Source of the DNA: Acidobacteriota bacterium
GTDB taxonomy: Bacteria; Acidobacteriota; Terriglobia; Terriglobales; Acidobacteriaceae
Direction: 5' to 3'
NCBI GenBank assembly: GCA_021804965.1
Contig: JAJZGG010000004.1
Location: 1 to 64,000, forward strand
Length of the DNA stretch: 64,000 nucleotides
Of this stretch, positions 54,930-64,000 are shown piece after piece. Under the pieces are notes generated by a model. The model was given only the letters and a program-made list of their open reading frames with translations, was not told where the DNA came from and did no database searches. Positions within the stretch are counted from its first letter, which is position 1. Each line of letters opens with the position of its first letter. A program made the translations under genes and the position numbers.

Positions 54930-57900
54930 ATCCATCGCGCCCATTCATCATCCGCCCGGTTGCCACCTCGCTGCTGATGGCCGCGATTGTGCTTGCCGGC
55001 GCGGTGGGTTACAAGCAGCTTCCCGTCTCGGCCCTCCCGGAGGTGGACTACCCCATCATCGAGATCCAGACCTTCTATCCCGGTGCCGGCCCGGCCGTCA
55101 TGAGCTCCTCGGTCACCGCTCCGCTCGAGCGCCAGTTCGGACAGATGCCCGGACTCAAGCAGATGACCTCCGTCAGCTCCGGCGGCGGCTCCATCATCAC
55201 CCTCGAGTTCGATCTCTCCGAGAACATTGACGTCGCCGAGCAGGAGGTCCAGGCCGCCATCAACGCCGCCACCAACTTCCTGCCCACCGACCTGCCCAAT
55301 CCGCCCATCTACAGCAAGGTCAACCCTGCCGACGCGCCCGTCATGACCCTGGCGCTCACCTCCGATTCGCTGCCTCTCGATCAGGTCGAGGATGCCGCCG
55401 ACACCAACCTCGCCCAGAAGATCTCCCAGGTCTCCGGCGTCGGTCTGGTCTCCATCGCCGGCGGGCAGAAGCCCTCCGTCCGCATCCAGGCCAATCCTGC
55501 CCAGCTTGCCGCCTACAACCTCAGCCTCGAGGATCTCCGCACCGCCCTGGCCAACGCCAACGTCGATCAGGCCAAGGGCACGCTCAACGGCTCCCGCCAG
55601 TCCTTCACCATCGGCGCCAACGACCAGCTCTTTTCCAGCGGCGACTACAAGCCCGTCATCATCGCCTACCGCAACGGAGCACCCGTCCGCACCTCGGACG
55701 TCTCCACCGTCGTCGATGCCGCGGAGAATGCCCAGCAGGCCGCTTGGATGGGCCTGCCCGGCGTCGGCAGCCATCCGGCCGTCATCCTCAACATCCAGCG
55801 GCAGCCCGGGGCCAACATCATTGCCGTCGTCGACCGCATCAAGACCCTGCTGCCCCAGTTGCAGCTCAGCATGCCGGCCTCCATCCACATCCGCATCCTC
55901 ACCGACCGCACCAATGTCATCCGCGCCTCGGTTGCCGATGTCCAGTTCTCGCTCATGCTCACCATTGCGCTGGTGGTCATGGTCATCTTCCTGTTCCTGC
56001 GCAATCTCTCCGCCACCATCATTCCCTCGGTTGCCGTCCCGCTTTCGCTGGTCGGCACCTTCGGCGTCATGTATCTGCTCGGCTACAGCCTGAACAACCT
56101 CACGCTGATGGCCCTCACCATCTCCACCGGCTTCGTCGTCGATGACGCCATCGTGATGATCGAAAACATCTCGCGATTCCTCGAGGAAGGCGACAGCCCC
56201 ATGCGCGCCGCGCTCAAGGGCAGCGAGCAGATCGGCTTCACCATCGTCTCGCTCACCGTCTCCCTGATCGCCGTCCTCATTCCGCTGCTCTTCATGGGCG
56301 ATGTCGTCGGCCGGCTCTTCCGTGAGTTTGCCGTCACCCTCGCCGTCACCATTCTCGTCTCGGCCGTCGTCTCGCTCACGCTCACGCCCATGATGTGCGC
56401 CCGCATCCTGCGCCACAAGCCGCCCGCGCAGCAGGGAGCCGTCTATCGCGCCTCCGAGCGCGTCTTCGAGTGGGTCATCGACTGGTACGGCAAAACCCTC
56501 AAGGTCGTCCTGCGGCACCAGTTCCTCACCCTGCTGGTCACCATCGGCACCCTGGTCGCCACCATCGTCCTCTTCCTCATCGTGCCCAAGGGCTTCTTCC
56601 CCGTGCAGGACACCGGCGTCATCCTCGGCATCTCTGAGGCACCCCAGTCCATCGCCTTTGCCGACATGGCCCGCCGCCAGCAGCAGCTTGCCGAAATCGT
56701 CCTTCAGGATCCGGCCGTTGAAAGCATCTCCTCGTTCATCGGGGTCGACGGCACCAACATGACCCTCAACAGCGGCCGCATGCAGATCAACCTCAAGCCG
56801 CTCAGCGTCCGCAAAGTCTCCGCCACCCAGGTCATCCAGCGCCTGCAGCCGGCCGTCAACCGCGTCCAGGGCATCCAGCTCTTCCTGCAGCCGTCCCAGG
56901 ACCTCACCGTCGCCGACCGCGTCAGCCGCACCGAATTCCAATACTCGCTCGAGGACCCCAATCCCGACGAGCTGGCCACCTACACCCGCCGCATGGTCGC
57001 CGCGCTCCAGCGCCAGCCCGAGCTGCGCGATGTCGCCAGTGACCTGCAGGATCGCGGACTCGGTGCCGAACTGGTCATCGACCGCGACACCGCCTCCCGG
57101 CTCGGCATCGCCATGGCCGACATCGACAACACCCTCTACGACGCCTTCGGCCAGCGCCAGATCTCCATCATCTTTACCCAGCTGAACCAGTACCACGTCG
57201 TCCTCGAGGTCAGTCCCCAGTTCCAGACCGACCCGGCCGTCCTCAACGATCTCTACGTCAAGTCCGCCAACGGCACCCAGGTTCCGCTCAGCAACCTCGC
57301 CCACTGGCAGCAGACCCGCGCCCAGCTTGCCATCGGCCACCAGGGCCAGTTCCCGGCCACCGTCATCAGCTTCAACGTCGCTCCCGGCAAGTCCCTCGGA
57401 GACGCCGTCGCCGCCACCCGTCGCGTCGAGCAGCAGATCGGCCTTCCCGCCAGCATCAACGGCGCATTCCAGGGCACCGCCGCTGCCTTCCAGGCCTCCA
57501 TCGCCAATGAGCCCATCCTCATCCTCGCCGCGCTCATCACCGTCTACATCGTCCTCGGCGTCCTCTACGAGAGCTACGTCCACCCCATCACCATCATCTC
57601 CACGCTGCCCTCGGCCGGCGTCGGTGCCATCCTCGCCCTGCTCATCACCCATACCGACTTCAGCATCATCGCCCTCATCGGCGTCATCCTGCTCATCGGC
57701 ATCGTCAAGAAAAACGCCATCATGATGATCGACTTCGCCCTCGCCGCCGAACGCACCGAGGGCAAGCCGGCCACCGAGGCCATCTTCCAGGCCTGCCTGC
57801 TTCGCTTCCGTCCCATCATGATGACCACCATGGCCGCCCTGCTCGGCGGCGTTCCGCTGGCCTTCGGCAACGGTGTCGGCGCGGAGCTCCGCCGACCTCT

Positions 57901-58051
57901 CGGCATCACCATCGTCGGCGGACTGCTCGTCTCCCAGCTGCTCACCCTCTACACCACGCCGGTCATCTATCTCTACTTCGACCGGCTCGCCCACTGGCGC
58001 GACCGCCGCCGCAAGTCCGTCCTCGGCCTTGCACCCATCTCTGCCGACTGA
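54926..58051 (+). CDS. MdtB-like RND permease, first of two
   Basis: 1,041 residues, start GTG overlapping the adaptor stop (GTGA), with AAGGGG about six bases upstream. It has the RND helix pattern; TM4 carries [14 protein letters not shown] and TM10 [14 protein letters not shown], so the proton-relay aspartates and lysine are intact. The N-terminus [20 protein letters not shown] is characteristic of the MdtB/MdtC branch. In MdtABC the two permeases form a B2C trimer that exports detergents such as bile salts and novobiocin; the native substrate here is unknown. The second permease starts 14 bases downstream. Confidence 0.92.
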   Translation: MNPSRPFIIRPVATSLLMAAIVLAGAVGYKQLPVSALPEVDYPIIEIQTFYPGAGPAVMSSSVTAPLERQFGQMPGLKQMTSVSSGGGSIITLEFDLSENIDVAEQEVQAAINAATNFLPTDLPNPPIYSKVNPADAPVMTLALTSDSLPLDQVEDAADTNLAQKISQVSGVGLVSIAGGQKPSVRIQANPAQLAAYNLSLEDLRTALANANVDQAKGTLNGSRQSFTIGANDQLFSSGDYKPVIIAYRNGAPVRTSDVSTVVDAAENAQQAAWMGLPGVGSHPAVILNIQRQPGANIIAVVDRIKTLLPQLQLSMPASIHIRILTDRTNVIRASVADVQFSLMLTIALVVMVIFLFLRNLSATIIPSVAVPLSLVGTFGVMYLLGYSLNNLTLMALTISTGFVVDDAIVMIENISRFLEEGDSPMRAALKGSEQIGFTIVSLTVSLIAVLIPLLFMGDVVGRLFREFAVTLAVTILVSAVVSLTLTPMMCARILRHKPPAQQGAVYRASERVFEWVIDWYGKTLKVVLRHQFLTLLVTIGTLVATIVLFLIVPKGFFPVQDTGVILGISEAPQSIAFADMARRQQQLAEIVLQDPAVESISSFIGVDGTNMTLNSGRMQINLKPLSVRKVSATQVIQRLQPAVNRVQGIQLFLQPSQDLTVADRVSRTEFQYSLEDPNPDELATYTRRMVAALQRQPELRDVASDLQDRGLGAELVIDRDTASRLGIAMADIDNTLYDAFGQRQISIIFTQLNQYHVVLEVSPQFQTDPAVLNDLYVKSANGTQVPLSNLAHWQQTRAQLAIGHQGQFPATVISFNVAPGKSLGDAVAATRRVEQQIGLPASINGAFQGTAAAFQASIANEPILILAALITVYIVLGVLYESYVHPITIISTLPSAGVGAILALLITHTDFSIIALIGVILLIGIVKKNAIMMIDFALAAERTEGKPATEAIFQACLLRFRPIMMTTMAALLGGVPLAFGNGVGAELRRPLGITIVGGLLVSQLLTLYTTPVIYLYFDRLAHWRDRRRKSVLGLAPISAD

Positions 58052-58065
58052 GGGACGTGAATTCG

Positions 58066-61000
58066 ATGCATCTGTCTGCTCCATTCATCCGTCGTCCGGT
58101 CGCCACCACCCTGCTCAGCATGGCTCTCCTGCTGGCCGGCTCGGTTGCCTACTCCCTGCTGCCCGTCGCATCCCTGCCCGAGGTTGATCTGCCCACCATC
58201 TCCGTCAGTGCCGGCCTTCCCGGCGGCAGCCCGGAGACCATGGCATCCAACGTCGCCGCTCCGCTCGAAAAACAGTTCGGGCGCATCGCCGGCGTCACCC
58301 AGATGACCTCCTCCAGCTCGCTCGGCAGCACCTCCGTCACCCTCCAGTTCGACATCTCCCGCAACATCGACGCCGCCGCACGCGACGTCCAGGCCGCCAT
58401 CAACGCCGCCCGCAGCCAGCTGCCCGCCTACCTGCCGCAGAACCCCAGCTATCGCAAGACCAACCCGGCCGACGCGCCCATCCTCATCCTGCGCCTCACC
58501 TCGTCCGTCGTTCCGCTGCCCCAGATGTACGACATGGCCGACTCCATCCTTGCCCAGAAGATCTCCCAGATCAGCGGCATCGGCCAGGTCTTCGTCGGCG
58601 GCAGCTCCAGTCCCGCCGTCCGCGCAGAGCTGAACCCCATGCAGCTCAGCTCCTTCGGCATCGGCCTCGAGGACATCCGCACCGCTCTCGGCAACGCCAA
58701 CGCCAACCGCCCCAAGGGCAACCTCAACGACGACCGCAACCGCTGGCTCATCACCGACAACGACCAGATCTTCAAGGCCCGCGAGTACGCACCGCTCATC
58801 GTCGGCTACAACGCCACCACCGGCGCACCCGTTCGCCTCGGCGACCTCGGCCAGGTCATCGACTCGGTCTCCAACATCGAATCCGCAGGTCTGGCCGGAA
58901 CCAACACCGGTCCCGGCTCCACCCTGCTGCCCGCCATCGCCATCGTCGTCTTCAAGGTGCCCGGCGCCAACGTCATCGAATCGGTCGACAACGTCCTCCG
59001 CGAACTGCCCCGCCTGCGCGCCGAGATTCCTCCCACCGTCACCCTCAGCGTCGGCGTTGACCGCACCACCACCATCCGCGAAAGCGTCACCGAGGTCGAA
59101 AAAACCCTCCTCATCAGCGTCGCCCTCGTCGTCATCGTCGTCTTTCTCTTCCTGCGTGAGGTCTGGGCCACCATCATTCCCTCCATCGCCGTCCCGCTCT
59201 CGCTGGTCGGCACCTTCGGCGTCATGTACCTGCTCGGCTACACGCTGGACAACCTTTCCCTGATGGCCCTCACCATCTCCACCGGCTTTGTCGTCGATGA
59301 CGCCATCGTCGTCATCGAAAACATCGCCCGCTACCTCGAAAAAGGCATGTCCCCGCTCGATGCCGCCATGCAGGGCTCGCGCGAAATCGGCTTCACCGTC
59401 CTCTCCATGAGCACCTCGCTGGTCGCCGTCTTTCTGCCCCTGCTGCTCATGGGCGGCGTCGTCGGCATTCTTTTCCGCGAGTTCGCCGTCACCCTCAGCG
59501 TCGCCATTGCCGTCTCCCTGCTCGTCTCCCTCACCACCACGCCCATGATGTGCTCGCAGTTCCTCCGGCCCATCCACGAGCAGCACCACGGACGCCTCTA
59601 CAAATCCAGCGAGCGCGTCTTCCGCTGGATGGCCGACGAGTACGCCGTCGGACTCCGCTGGGTCCTGCGCCACCAGGTGCTCATGCTCCTGGTCACCATC
59701 GGCACCTTCCTGCTCAACATCTACCTGTTCGTCATTGTTCCCAAGGGCTTCTTCCCCGAGCAGGACACCGGACGCCTCACCGGTGCAGCCCGTGCCTCCC
59801 AGGACATCAGCTTCGACGCCATGAAGATCAAGCAGACCAGACTGTCGCAAATGGTCCTCGATGACCCCGCCGTCGATACCATCATCGCCTTCGCCGGCGG
59901 TGCCGGACCCGGCGGCGGCAGCAACAACGTCGGCCGCATGTTCATCTCCCTCAAGCCGCTCAGCGTTCGCAAGGTCTCCGCCGACGAGGTCGTCAACCGC
60001 CTGCGCGCCAAGCTCATGAGCGTCCCCGGTGCCGCGCTCTTCCTGCAGGTCCAGCAGGAGTTCCAGACCGGTGCCCGCGGCGCCGACGCCCAGTACCAGT
60101 ACACCCTCGTCGATCCCAATCTCGAGGAGCTCAACACCTGGGCACCCCGCCTGCTTGCCAAGATGCGCACCCTGCCCGAGCTGCGCGACGTCTCCACCGA
60201 CCAGCAGGATCAGGGACTGGAGGAAAACCTCGTCATCAACCGCGACACCGCCTCACGGCTCGGACTCACCGCCGCCACCATCGACCAGGTCCTCTATGAC
60301 GCCTTCGGCCAGCGCGAAGTCTCCACCATGTACACCGCGCTGAACCAGTACTTCGTCGTCATGGAAGTCGCGCCCCAGTACCAGAAAAGCCCCGACTCGC
60401 TGAACGGCATCTTCCTCAAGAGCAGCACCGGAGCCATGGTCCCGCTCTCGGCCATCGCCCACTTCCAGCTCACCCACACCTCGCTCCAGGTCAACCATCA
60501 GGGCCAGTACCCGGCCGTCACCCAGACCTTCAACCTCGCACCCAACGTCGCTCTCGGACAGGCCGTCAGCGCCGTCCAGAAGGCCGAGCGCGAGCTCGGC
60601 ATGCCGGCCGCCATCCGCGGCACCTTCCAGGGCACCGCGCAGGCCTTTCAGACCTCGCTCCGCACCGAACCCTGGCTCATCCTCGCCGCCATCGTCGCCG
60701 TCTACATCGTCCTCGGCATTCTCTATGAGAGCCTCATCCATCCGCTCACCATTCTCTCCACGCTGCCCTCGGCCGGCGTCGGTGCCATCCTGGCCCTGCT
60801 GCTCACCCGCACCGATCTCAGCATCATCGCCCTCATCGGCATCCTGCTGCTGATCGGCATCGTGAAGAAAAACGCCATCATGATGATCGACTTCGCCCTG
60901 CAGGCCGAGCGCGAACAGGGTCTGGCTCCGGTCGATGCCATCTACCAGGCCTGCCTGCTGCGCTTCCGTCCCATCATGATGACCACCATGGCCGCGCTCT

Positions 61001-61233
61001 TCGGCGGTCTGCCGCTCGTCATCGGCCTCGGCCAGGGCTCCGAGCTGCGCCGTCCGCTCGGCATCACCATCGTCGGCGGACTCATCGTCTCCCAGATGCT
61101 CACGCTCTTCACCACCCCGGTCGTCTATCTCTTCTTTGACCGCCTGCAGTGGCGCTTCATGAAGCTGCACCGCATCGGCTCCGAGCTGGGCGAACTCGAC
61201 CACGAACACACTCCGCAGCCGGCCGGCGACTAG
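58066..61233 (+). CDS. MdtC-like RND permease, second of two
   Basis: 1,055 residues from ATG 58066, with GAGGGA ten bases upstream; GTG 58057 is an alternative. It is a paralogue of the preceding permease: LSAPFIRRPVATTLLSMALL opens the protein, TM4 has [14 protein letters not shown] and TM10 [14 protein letters not shown]. Both keep full proton-relay residues, so either could be the catalytic partner. The gene ends the adaptor-permease-permease operon; only about 70 bases separate it from the convergent dGTPase, including a short T-rich run after the stop. Confidence 0.92.
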   Translation: MHLSAPFIRRPVATTLLSMALLLAGSVAYSLLPVASLPEVDLPTISVSAGLPGGSPETMASNVAAPLEKQFGRIAGVTQMTSSSSLGSTSVTLQFDISRNIDAAARDVQAAINAARSQLPAYLPQNPSYRKTNPADAPILILRLTSSVVPLPQMYDMADSILAQKISQISGIGQVFVGGSSSPAVRAELNPMQLSSFGIGLEDIRTALGNANANRPKGNLNDDRNRWLITDNDQIFKAREYAPLIVGYNATTGAPVRLGDLGQVIDSVSNIESAGLAGTNTGPGSTLLPAIAIVVFKVPGANVIESVDNVLRELPRLRAEIPPTVTLSVGVDRTTTIRESVTEVEKTLLISVALVVIVVFLFLREVWATIIPSIAVPLSLVGTFGVMYLLGYTLDNLSLMALTISTGFVVDDAIVVIENIARYLEKGMSPLDAAMQGSREIGFTVLSMSTSLVAVFLPLLLMGGVVGILFREFAVTLSVAIAVSLLVSLTTTPMMCSQFLRPIHEQHHGRLYKSSERVFRWMADEYAVGLRWVLRHQVLMLLVTIGTFLLNIYLFVIVPKGFFPEQDTGRLTGAARASQDISFDAMKIKQTRLSQMVLDDPAVDTIIAFAGGAGPGGGSNNVGRMFISLKPLSVRKVSADEVVNRLRAKLMSVPGAALFLQVQQEFQTGARGADAQYQYTLVDPNLEELNTWAPRLLAKMRTLPELRDVSTDQQDQGLEENLVINRDTASRLGLTAATIDQVLYDAFGQREVSTMYTALNQYFVVMEVAPQYQKSPDSLNGIFLKSSTGAMVPLSAIAHFQLTHTSLQVNHQGQYPAVTQTFNLAPNVALGQAVSAVQKAERELGMPAAIRGTFQGTAQAFQTSLRTEPWLILAAIVAVYIVLGILYESLIHPLTILSTLPSAGVGAILALLLTRTDLSIIALIGILLLIGIVKKNAIMMIDFALQAEREQGLAPVDAIYQACLLRFRPIMMTTMAALFGGLPLVIGLGQGSELRRPLGITIVGGLIVSQMLTLFTTPVVYLFFDRLQWRFMKLHRIGSELGELDHEHTPQPAGD

Positions 61234-61303
61234 CGGGAAGATTTTTCTCTGGTTGTCCCTTGGATCAGGTTCTGGTGTCAGGCCCGGCAACAGGCCCCGG
61301 CGT

Positions 61304-62476
61304 TCATCGCCCGGCCAGATGCCGCTGCCAGGCCTGCTCGATATAGCTGTCCGTCATCCCGGCCAGATAGTCCGTCACCGCCCGTGCCGCGCCCTCGCTC
61401 ACGGCCCGCGCCGCATGGTCGGCCGGCATCCGTTCCGGATCGGCCACCCACTCGGCAAACAGCGTGCCCACGATCTCGCCTGCCCGCTGGTGTTCGGCCT
61501 CCAGCTCGGCCGACTCATACAGCTCCCGGTACAGGAACTGCCGCATCCGCTGCCGTTCCGCCGCCACGGCATCGCTGAAGGCCGCCACCCGGCTGCCGCA
61601 CCGCCGCACCGTCGTCAGGGAATCCATCCCTGCCGTGCGCCGTTGCAGCTCCTCCATCAGGTCCGTCACCAGCCGGTTCAGAATCGTCTTCAGCGCATCG
61701 TTGCGCAGCAGCCGTGAACCGGCCTGCGGATGCAGCCGCTCGGCCTCCCGATAGGCTGCGTCAAACAGCGGCAACTCCGCCCGCACCTGCTCCAGGTGCA
61801 GAATCTCCGCCTCCAGCCCATCCTCCATGTCCGCCGTCAGGTACGCAATCTCATCCACCAGATCAATGATCTGCGCCTCCACCGGCGGCAGCTCGTCCAG
61901 AAAATACTCCGCCAGCTCCGGATGCGCATCGGCGGCATACTCCCGCGAGTGCTTGATGATCCCCTCGCGCACGCCCAGCGTCAGGTTCAGCCCCATATAC
62001 CCGGCATGCCGCTGCTCAAAGCTGGTCACAATCCGCAGCGCATGCAGGTTGTGGTCAAAGCGCATCCCATGCGGGCGCAGCGCCGCATCCAGCGCCCGTT
62101 CGCCGGCATGTCCAAACGGTGGATGTCCAATGTCGTGAACCAGCGCCAGCGCCTCGGCCAGATGCGCATTCAGTCCCAGCGCCGTGGCCAGCGTCCGCGC
62201 AATCTGCGCCACCTCCAGCGTATGCGTCAGCCGGCTTCGCAGATGGTCGCTTTCCCGCTGTCCCCGCGCAAACACCTGCGTCTTGCCCGCCAGCCGCCGA
62301 AAGGCCCGCGCATGCAGAATCCGTCCGCAGTCCCGCACAAATGGCGTGCGATATGCGTGCGCCGGCTCCGGCTCCCGGCGACGCGCCAGCATCTGCTGCT
62401 CGTCGTCGCCCACCGCCAGCCGCTGCAGCGGCCATCGATCCTTCACGCTCTGCACCGGCTTTGCCGCATGGCTCAT
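61304..62476 (-). CDS. dgt: dGTP triphosphohydrolase-like HD-domain protein
   Basis: 390 residues. The start of the fold, YRTPFVRDCGRILHARAFRR followed by LAGKTQVF, and the metal motif ALVHDIGHPPFGHAGE (H...HD...D) match the bacterial dGTPase family, with SRLTHTLEVAQIARTLA between. These enzymes remove triphosphate from dGTP or other dNTPs; some act in phage defence or pool control. This member is of the shorter type that is often annotated as a dGTPase-like HD hydrolase. It begins ten bases after the TPR gene on the same strand, so the two are probably cotranscribed. Confidence 0.88.
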   Translation of the reverse strand: MSHAAKPVQSVKDRWPLQRLAVGDDEQQMLARRREPEPAHAYRTPFVRDCGRILHARAFRRLAGKTQVFARGQRESDHLRSRLTHTLEVAQIARTLATALGLNAHLAEALALVHDIGHPPFGHAGERALDAALRPHGMRFDHNLHALRIVTSFEQRHAGYMGLNLTLGVREGIIKHSREYAADAHPELAEYFLDELPPVEAQIIDLVDEIAYLTADMEDGLEAEILHLEQVRAELPLFDAAYREAERLHPQAGSRLLRNDALKTILNRLVTDLMEELQRRTAGMDSLTTVRRCGSRVAAFSDAVAAERQRMRQFLYRELYESAELEAEHQRAGEIVGTLFAEWVADPERMPADHAARAVSEGAARAVTDYLAGMTDSYIEQAWQRHLAGR

Positions 62477-62486
62477 CGCCCCCGTC

Positions 62487-64000
62487 CTACGGCTGCTTGT
62501 CCGGATTCCCGATCACGCTGTCCTGCTTGGCCAGCCGGGTCCGTGCGCTTTCCAGCTTCTTCTGCACCCGTGCCACCTCCGCCGGGTCCACGTCCGCCGC
62601 TGCCGCCTTCTGGAACTGGGCAAGCGAGATCTCCCACTGCGAGGCAGCCAGACGAATCCGCCCGGTCTTCTCGTAGAGATCGCCCAGGTGGTCATGCACC
62701 GTCGGGTCCGTCGCCGTCCGCTCCACGGCCTTGCGCAGATACTCCTCGGCCGGCTCATAATCGCCCAGCTTGTAATACACCCAGCCCAGCGAATCCAGAT
62801 ACGCGCCGTTCATCGGCTCCAGGTCCACCGCCTTGCGAATATACTTCAGCGCGTCCGTGTATCGGGTCGTCTTGTCGGCCAGCATGAAGCCCAGGTTGTT
62901 CAGCGTGATCGCATTGTTCGGGTCCAGCTCCAGCACCGCATGGAAGTCCTGCTCGGCCTGATCCAGGTGCTTCTGCTCCTCGGCAATCGATCCCTTCTGG
63001 AACAGCACATTGGCCTTTTCCTCGGTCTTCGTCGCCAGTGGCTGCGCCTTTTCCAGTGCCTCTTCGGCTTCCTTCCAGTGGTGCTGCCGCGCCTCAATCT
63101 GCGAGATCTGCAGATACACATCCAGATCGCTGTGGCTGCCGTTCAGCAGGCTCCGCGCAATCGACACACCCTCGTCCAGCTTGCCCGTATCACCCAGCTC
63201 CCAGGCCAGCAGCAGCTTCAGGTCGCGGTCGTTCGGATTCTCCGCCACCGCCTTCCGACACACTGCCGTCGCCTGGTCAAACATCTTCGCGTCGCGATAC
63301 GTCTCCACCTCGCCCTGGTAGCCGCGCTTGGCAAACTCGCCGCCCATCGCAATCAGCTTCTGATAGGTCGCAATCGCCTCGTCCGTCTTGTTGTCCTCGT
63401 GATACACCGCAGCCAGCCGCTCCAGAAAAATGCTGCGATTGGCCTTTTCCTCATTCGTATACGCACCGTTGGCGTGGCTGGTCGCCTCCAGCATCTGCTG
63501 GTAGACCGCAATCGACTCGTCATACCGGCCCAGCACGTCCAGCAGCAACCCCTCGTTGTACCCGGCCTCCAGCGAATTCGGGTCCTTGGCCAGTGCCATC
63601 TTCGCCGTCGCCAGTGCCGCCTCGAAGCGGCCCATGCGGCGCTCAATCTCCGTCATCCGGTTCAGCGCATCCACATCCTGCGGATCGGCCTTGTGCAGCT
63701 TCTCAAAGGCATCCAGCGCCGGCTGCAGCTGGTTGTCCATCAGCAGTGCCCGCGCCAGCGCCCGCGTGATCGTCGCATCCTGCGGATCCATCTCGGAAGC
63801 GCTGCGGTAGGCCGCAATCGCCCGCTTCCGATCCTTCATCTGCTCATAGGTCGCACCCAGCGCAAACTCCATCCGCGGCGTCCGCTGGTCGGCAGGAACC
63901 GCCGCCAGCAGTGCCGCCGAACGGTCCAGATTCCCATCCTGCGCATACAGCCGCGCCAGGCTCATCACCACGTCCTCTGACGATGGCTCCAGCGTCTGTG
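62487..64000 (-). CDS. TPR-repeat protein, N-terminus beyond window
   Basis: The frame is open to the right edge, so at least 504 residues are visible and the start lies outside. ATG at 63965 and two GTG codons at 63971 and 63968 are internal, since the codons upstream (through QTLEPSSED) continue. Eleven or more TPR units run through the protein, for example AIAAYRSASEMDPQDATITR, ALDAFEKLHKADPQDVDALN and ALKYIRKAVDLEPMNGAYLD. It is likely a protein-interaction scaffold; the visible part has no catalytic motif. A signal peptide, if any, would be in the missing part. The dgt-like gene follows ten bases after its stop. Confidence 0.85.
   Translation of the reverse strand, partial: QTLEPSSEDVVMSLARLYAQDGNLDRSAALLAAVPADQRTPRMEFALGATYEQMKDRKRAIAAYRSASEMDPQDATITRALARALLMDNQLQPALDAFEKLHKADPQDVDALNRMTEIERRMGRFEAALATAKMALAKDPNSLEAGYNEGLLLDVLGRYDESIAVYQQMLEATSHANGAYTNEEKANRSIFLERLAAVYHEDNKTDEAIATYQKLIAMGGEFAKRGYQGEVETYRDAKMFDQATAVCRKAVAENPNDRDLKLLLAWELGDTGKLDEGVSIARSLLNGSHSDLDVYLQISQIEARQHHWKEAEEALEKAQPLATKTEEKANVLFQKGSIAEEQKHLDQAEQDFHAVLELDPNNAITLNNLGFMLADKTTRYTDALKYIRKAVDLEPMNGAYLDSLGWVYYKLGDYEPAEEYLRKAVERTATDPTVHDHLGDLYEKTGRIRLAASQWEISLAQFQKAAAADVDPAEVARVQKKLESARTRLAKQDSVIGNPDKQP

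Noticed and set aside
54719-58084. 1,121-residue minus-strand open frame.
   Set aside because: Antisense to the MdtB-like permease, with Gly/Asp/Glu-rich sequence and no domains. Similar antisense frames at 39008-41275, 44156-45445, 48478-51132 and 57973-59850 are rejected for the same reason.
1-64000. Search for tRNA, rRNA, CRISPR, insertion sequences, integrases and phage genes.
   Set aside because: None was recognised by eye. No tRNA cloverleaf, repeat-spacer pattern or transposase motif was seen. A tool search could still find small RNAs.

Overview
The window is about 64 kb of GC-rich bacterial chromosome with dense protein genes and no rRNA, tRNA, insertion sequence, CRISPR array or phage gene that I could recognise. 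The gene mix suggests Acidobacteriota, probably class Terriglobia. It includes an Oar-like TonB-dependent receptor of about 1,150 residues with an N-terminal carboxypeptidase-regulatory domain, a membrane-anchored winged-helix-like regulator divergent from it, lpxB (so a Gram-negative outer membrane), several RND efflux systems, a plant-polysaccharide glycosidase operon and a quinol-dependent NO reductase. This placement is inference from gene content; no rRNA is present to confirm it.

Layout. 1-7.8 kb, minus strand: a partial APH-family phosphotransferase, an M1 aminopeptidase-like protein that has lost its zinc-site residues, lpxB, an ABC exporter and a photolyase-like protein whose two domains are in swapped order. 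8.2-15.9 kb: a HemW-like radical SAM protein, a GDPD/PI-PLC-like phosphodiesterase, the TonB-dependent receptor and the divergent regulator. 16-22.2 kb: a type-B carboxylesterase, then a LysR regulator divergent from a CitMHS carboxylate transporter and a split AtuA-type gene pair, then a DUF488 gene. 22.3-24.5 kb: qNOR. 24.7-34.3 kb: an operon GH51 - CE1-like esterase - GH127 - GH31, divergent from a sialate-O-acetylesterase-like gene, with a LacI-type operator between them. Together these fit debranching of arabinoxylan, arabinan or xyloglucan side chains.

34.4-41.9 kb: potassium uptake. The KdpD sensor is split into two divergent genes only 33 bp apart, an orphan membrane histidine kinase on the minus strand and the KdpD/USP input module on the plus strand. 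A terminator, a KdpE-box-like site, a 28-codon membrane peptide gene and kdpF-kdpA-kdpB-kdpC follow, ended by a second terminator. 42.2-48.2 kb: a tripartite RND efflux operon (permease, adaptor, outer membrane factor) whose permease lacks the usual transmembrane lysine. 48.3-51.4 kb: a copper operon (CopZ-like, CopA-like ATPase, CsoR) with a candidate CsoR operator at its start. 51.5-53.0 kb: a HAD-UbiA fusion. 53.0-53.6 kb: a non-coding stretch with an ordered array of short repeats. 53.6-61.2 kb: an MdtABC-like efflux operon with two permeases. 61.3-64 kb: a dGTPase-like HD hydrolase and a partial TPR protein.

The most unusual items are the domain-swapped photolyase-like gene, the divergent split KdpD, the repeat array upstream of the MdtABC-like operon, a dispersed intergenic repeat family with two copies here, and the M1-like protein with a degraded active site. 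Almost all long open frames antisense to these genes are shadows caused by the high GC content.
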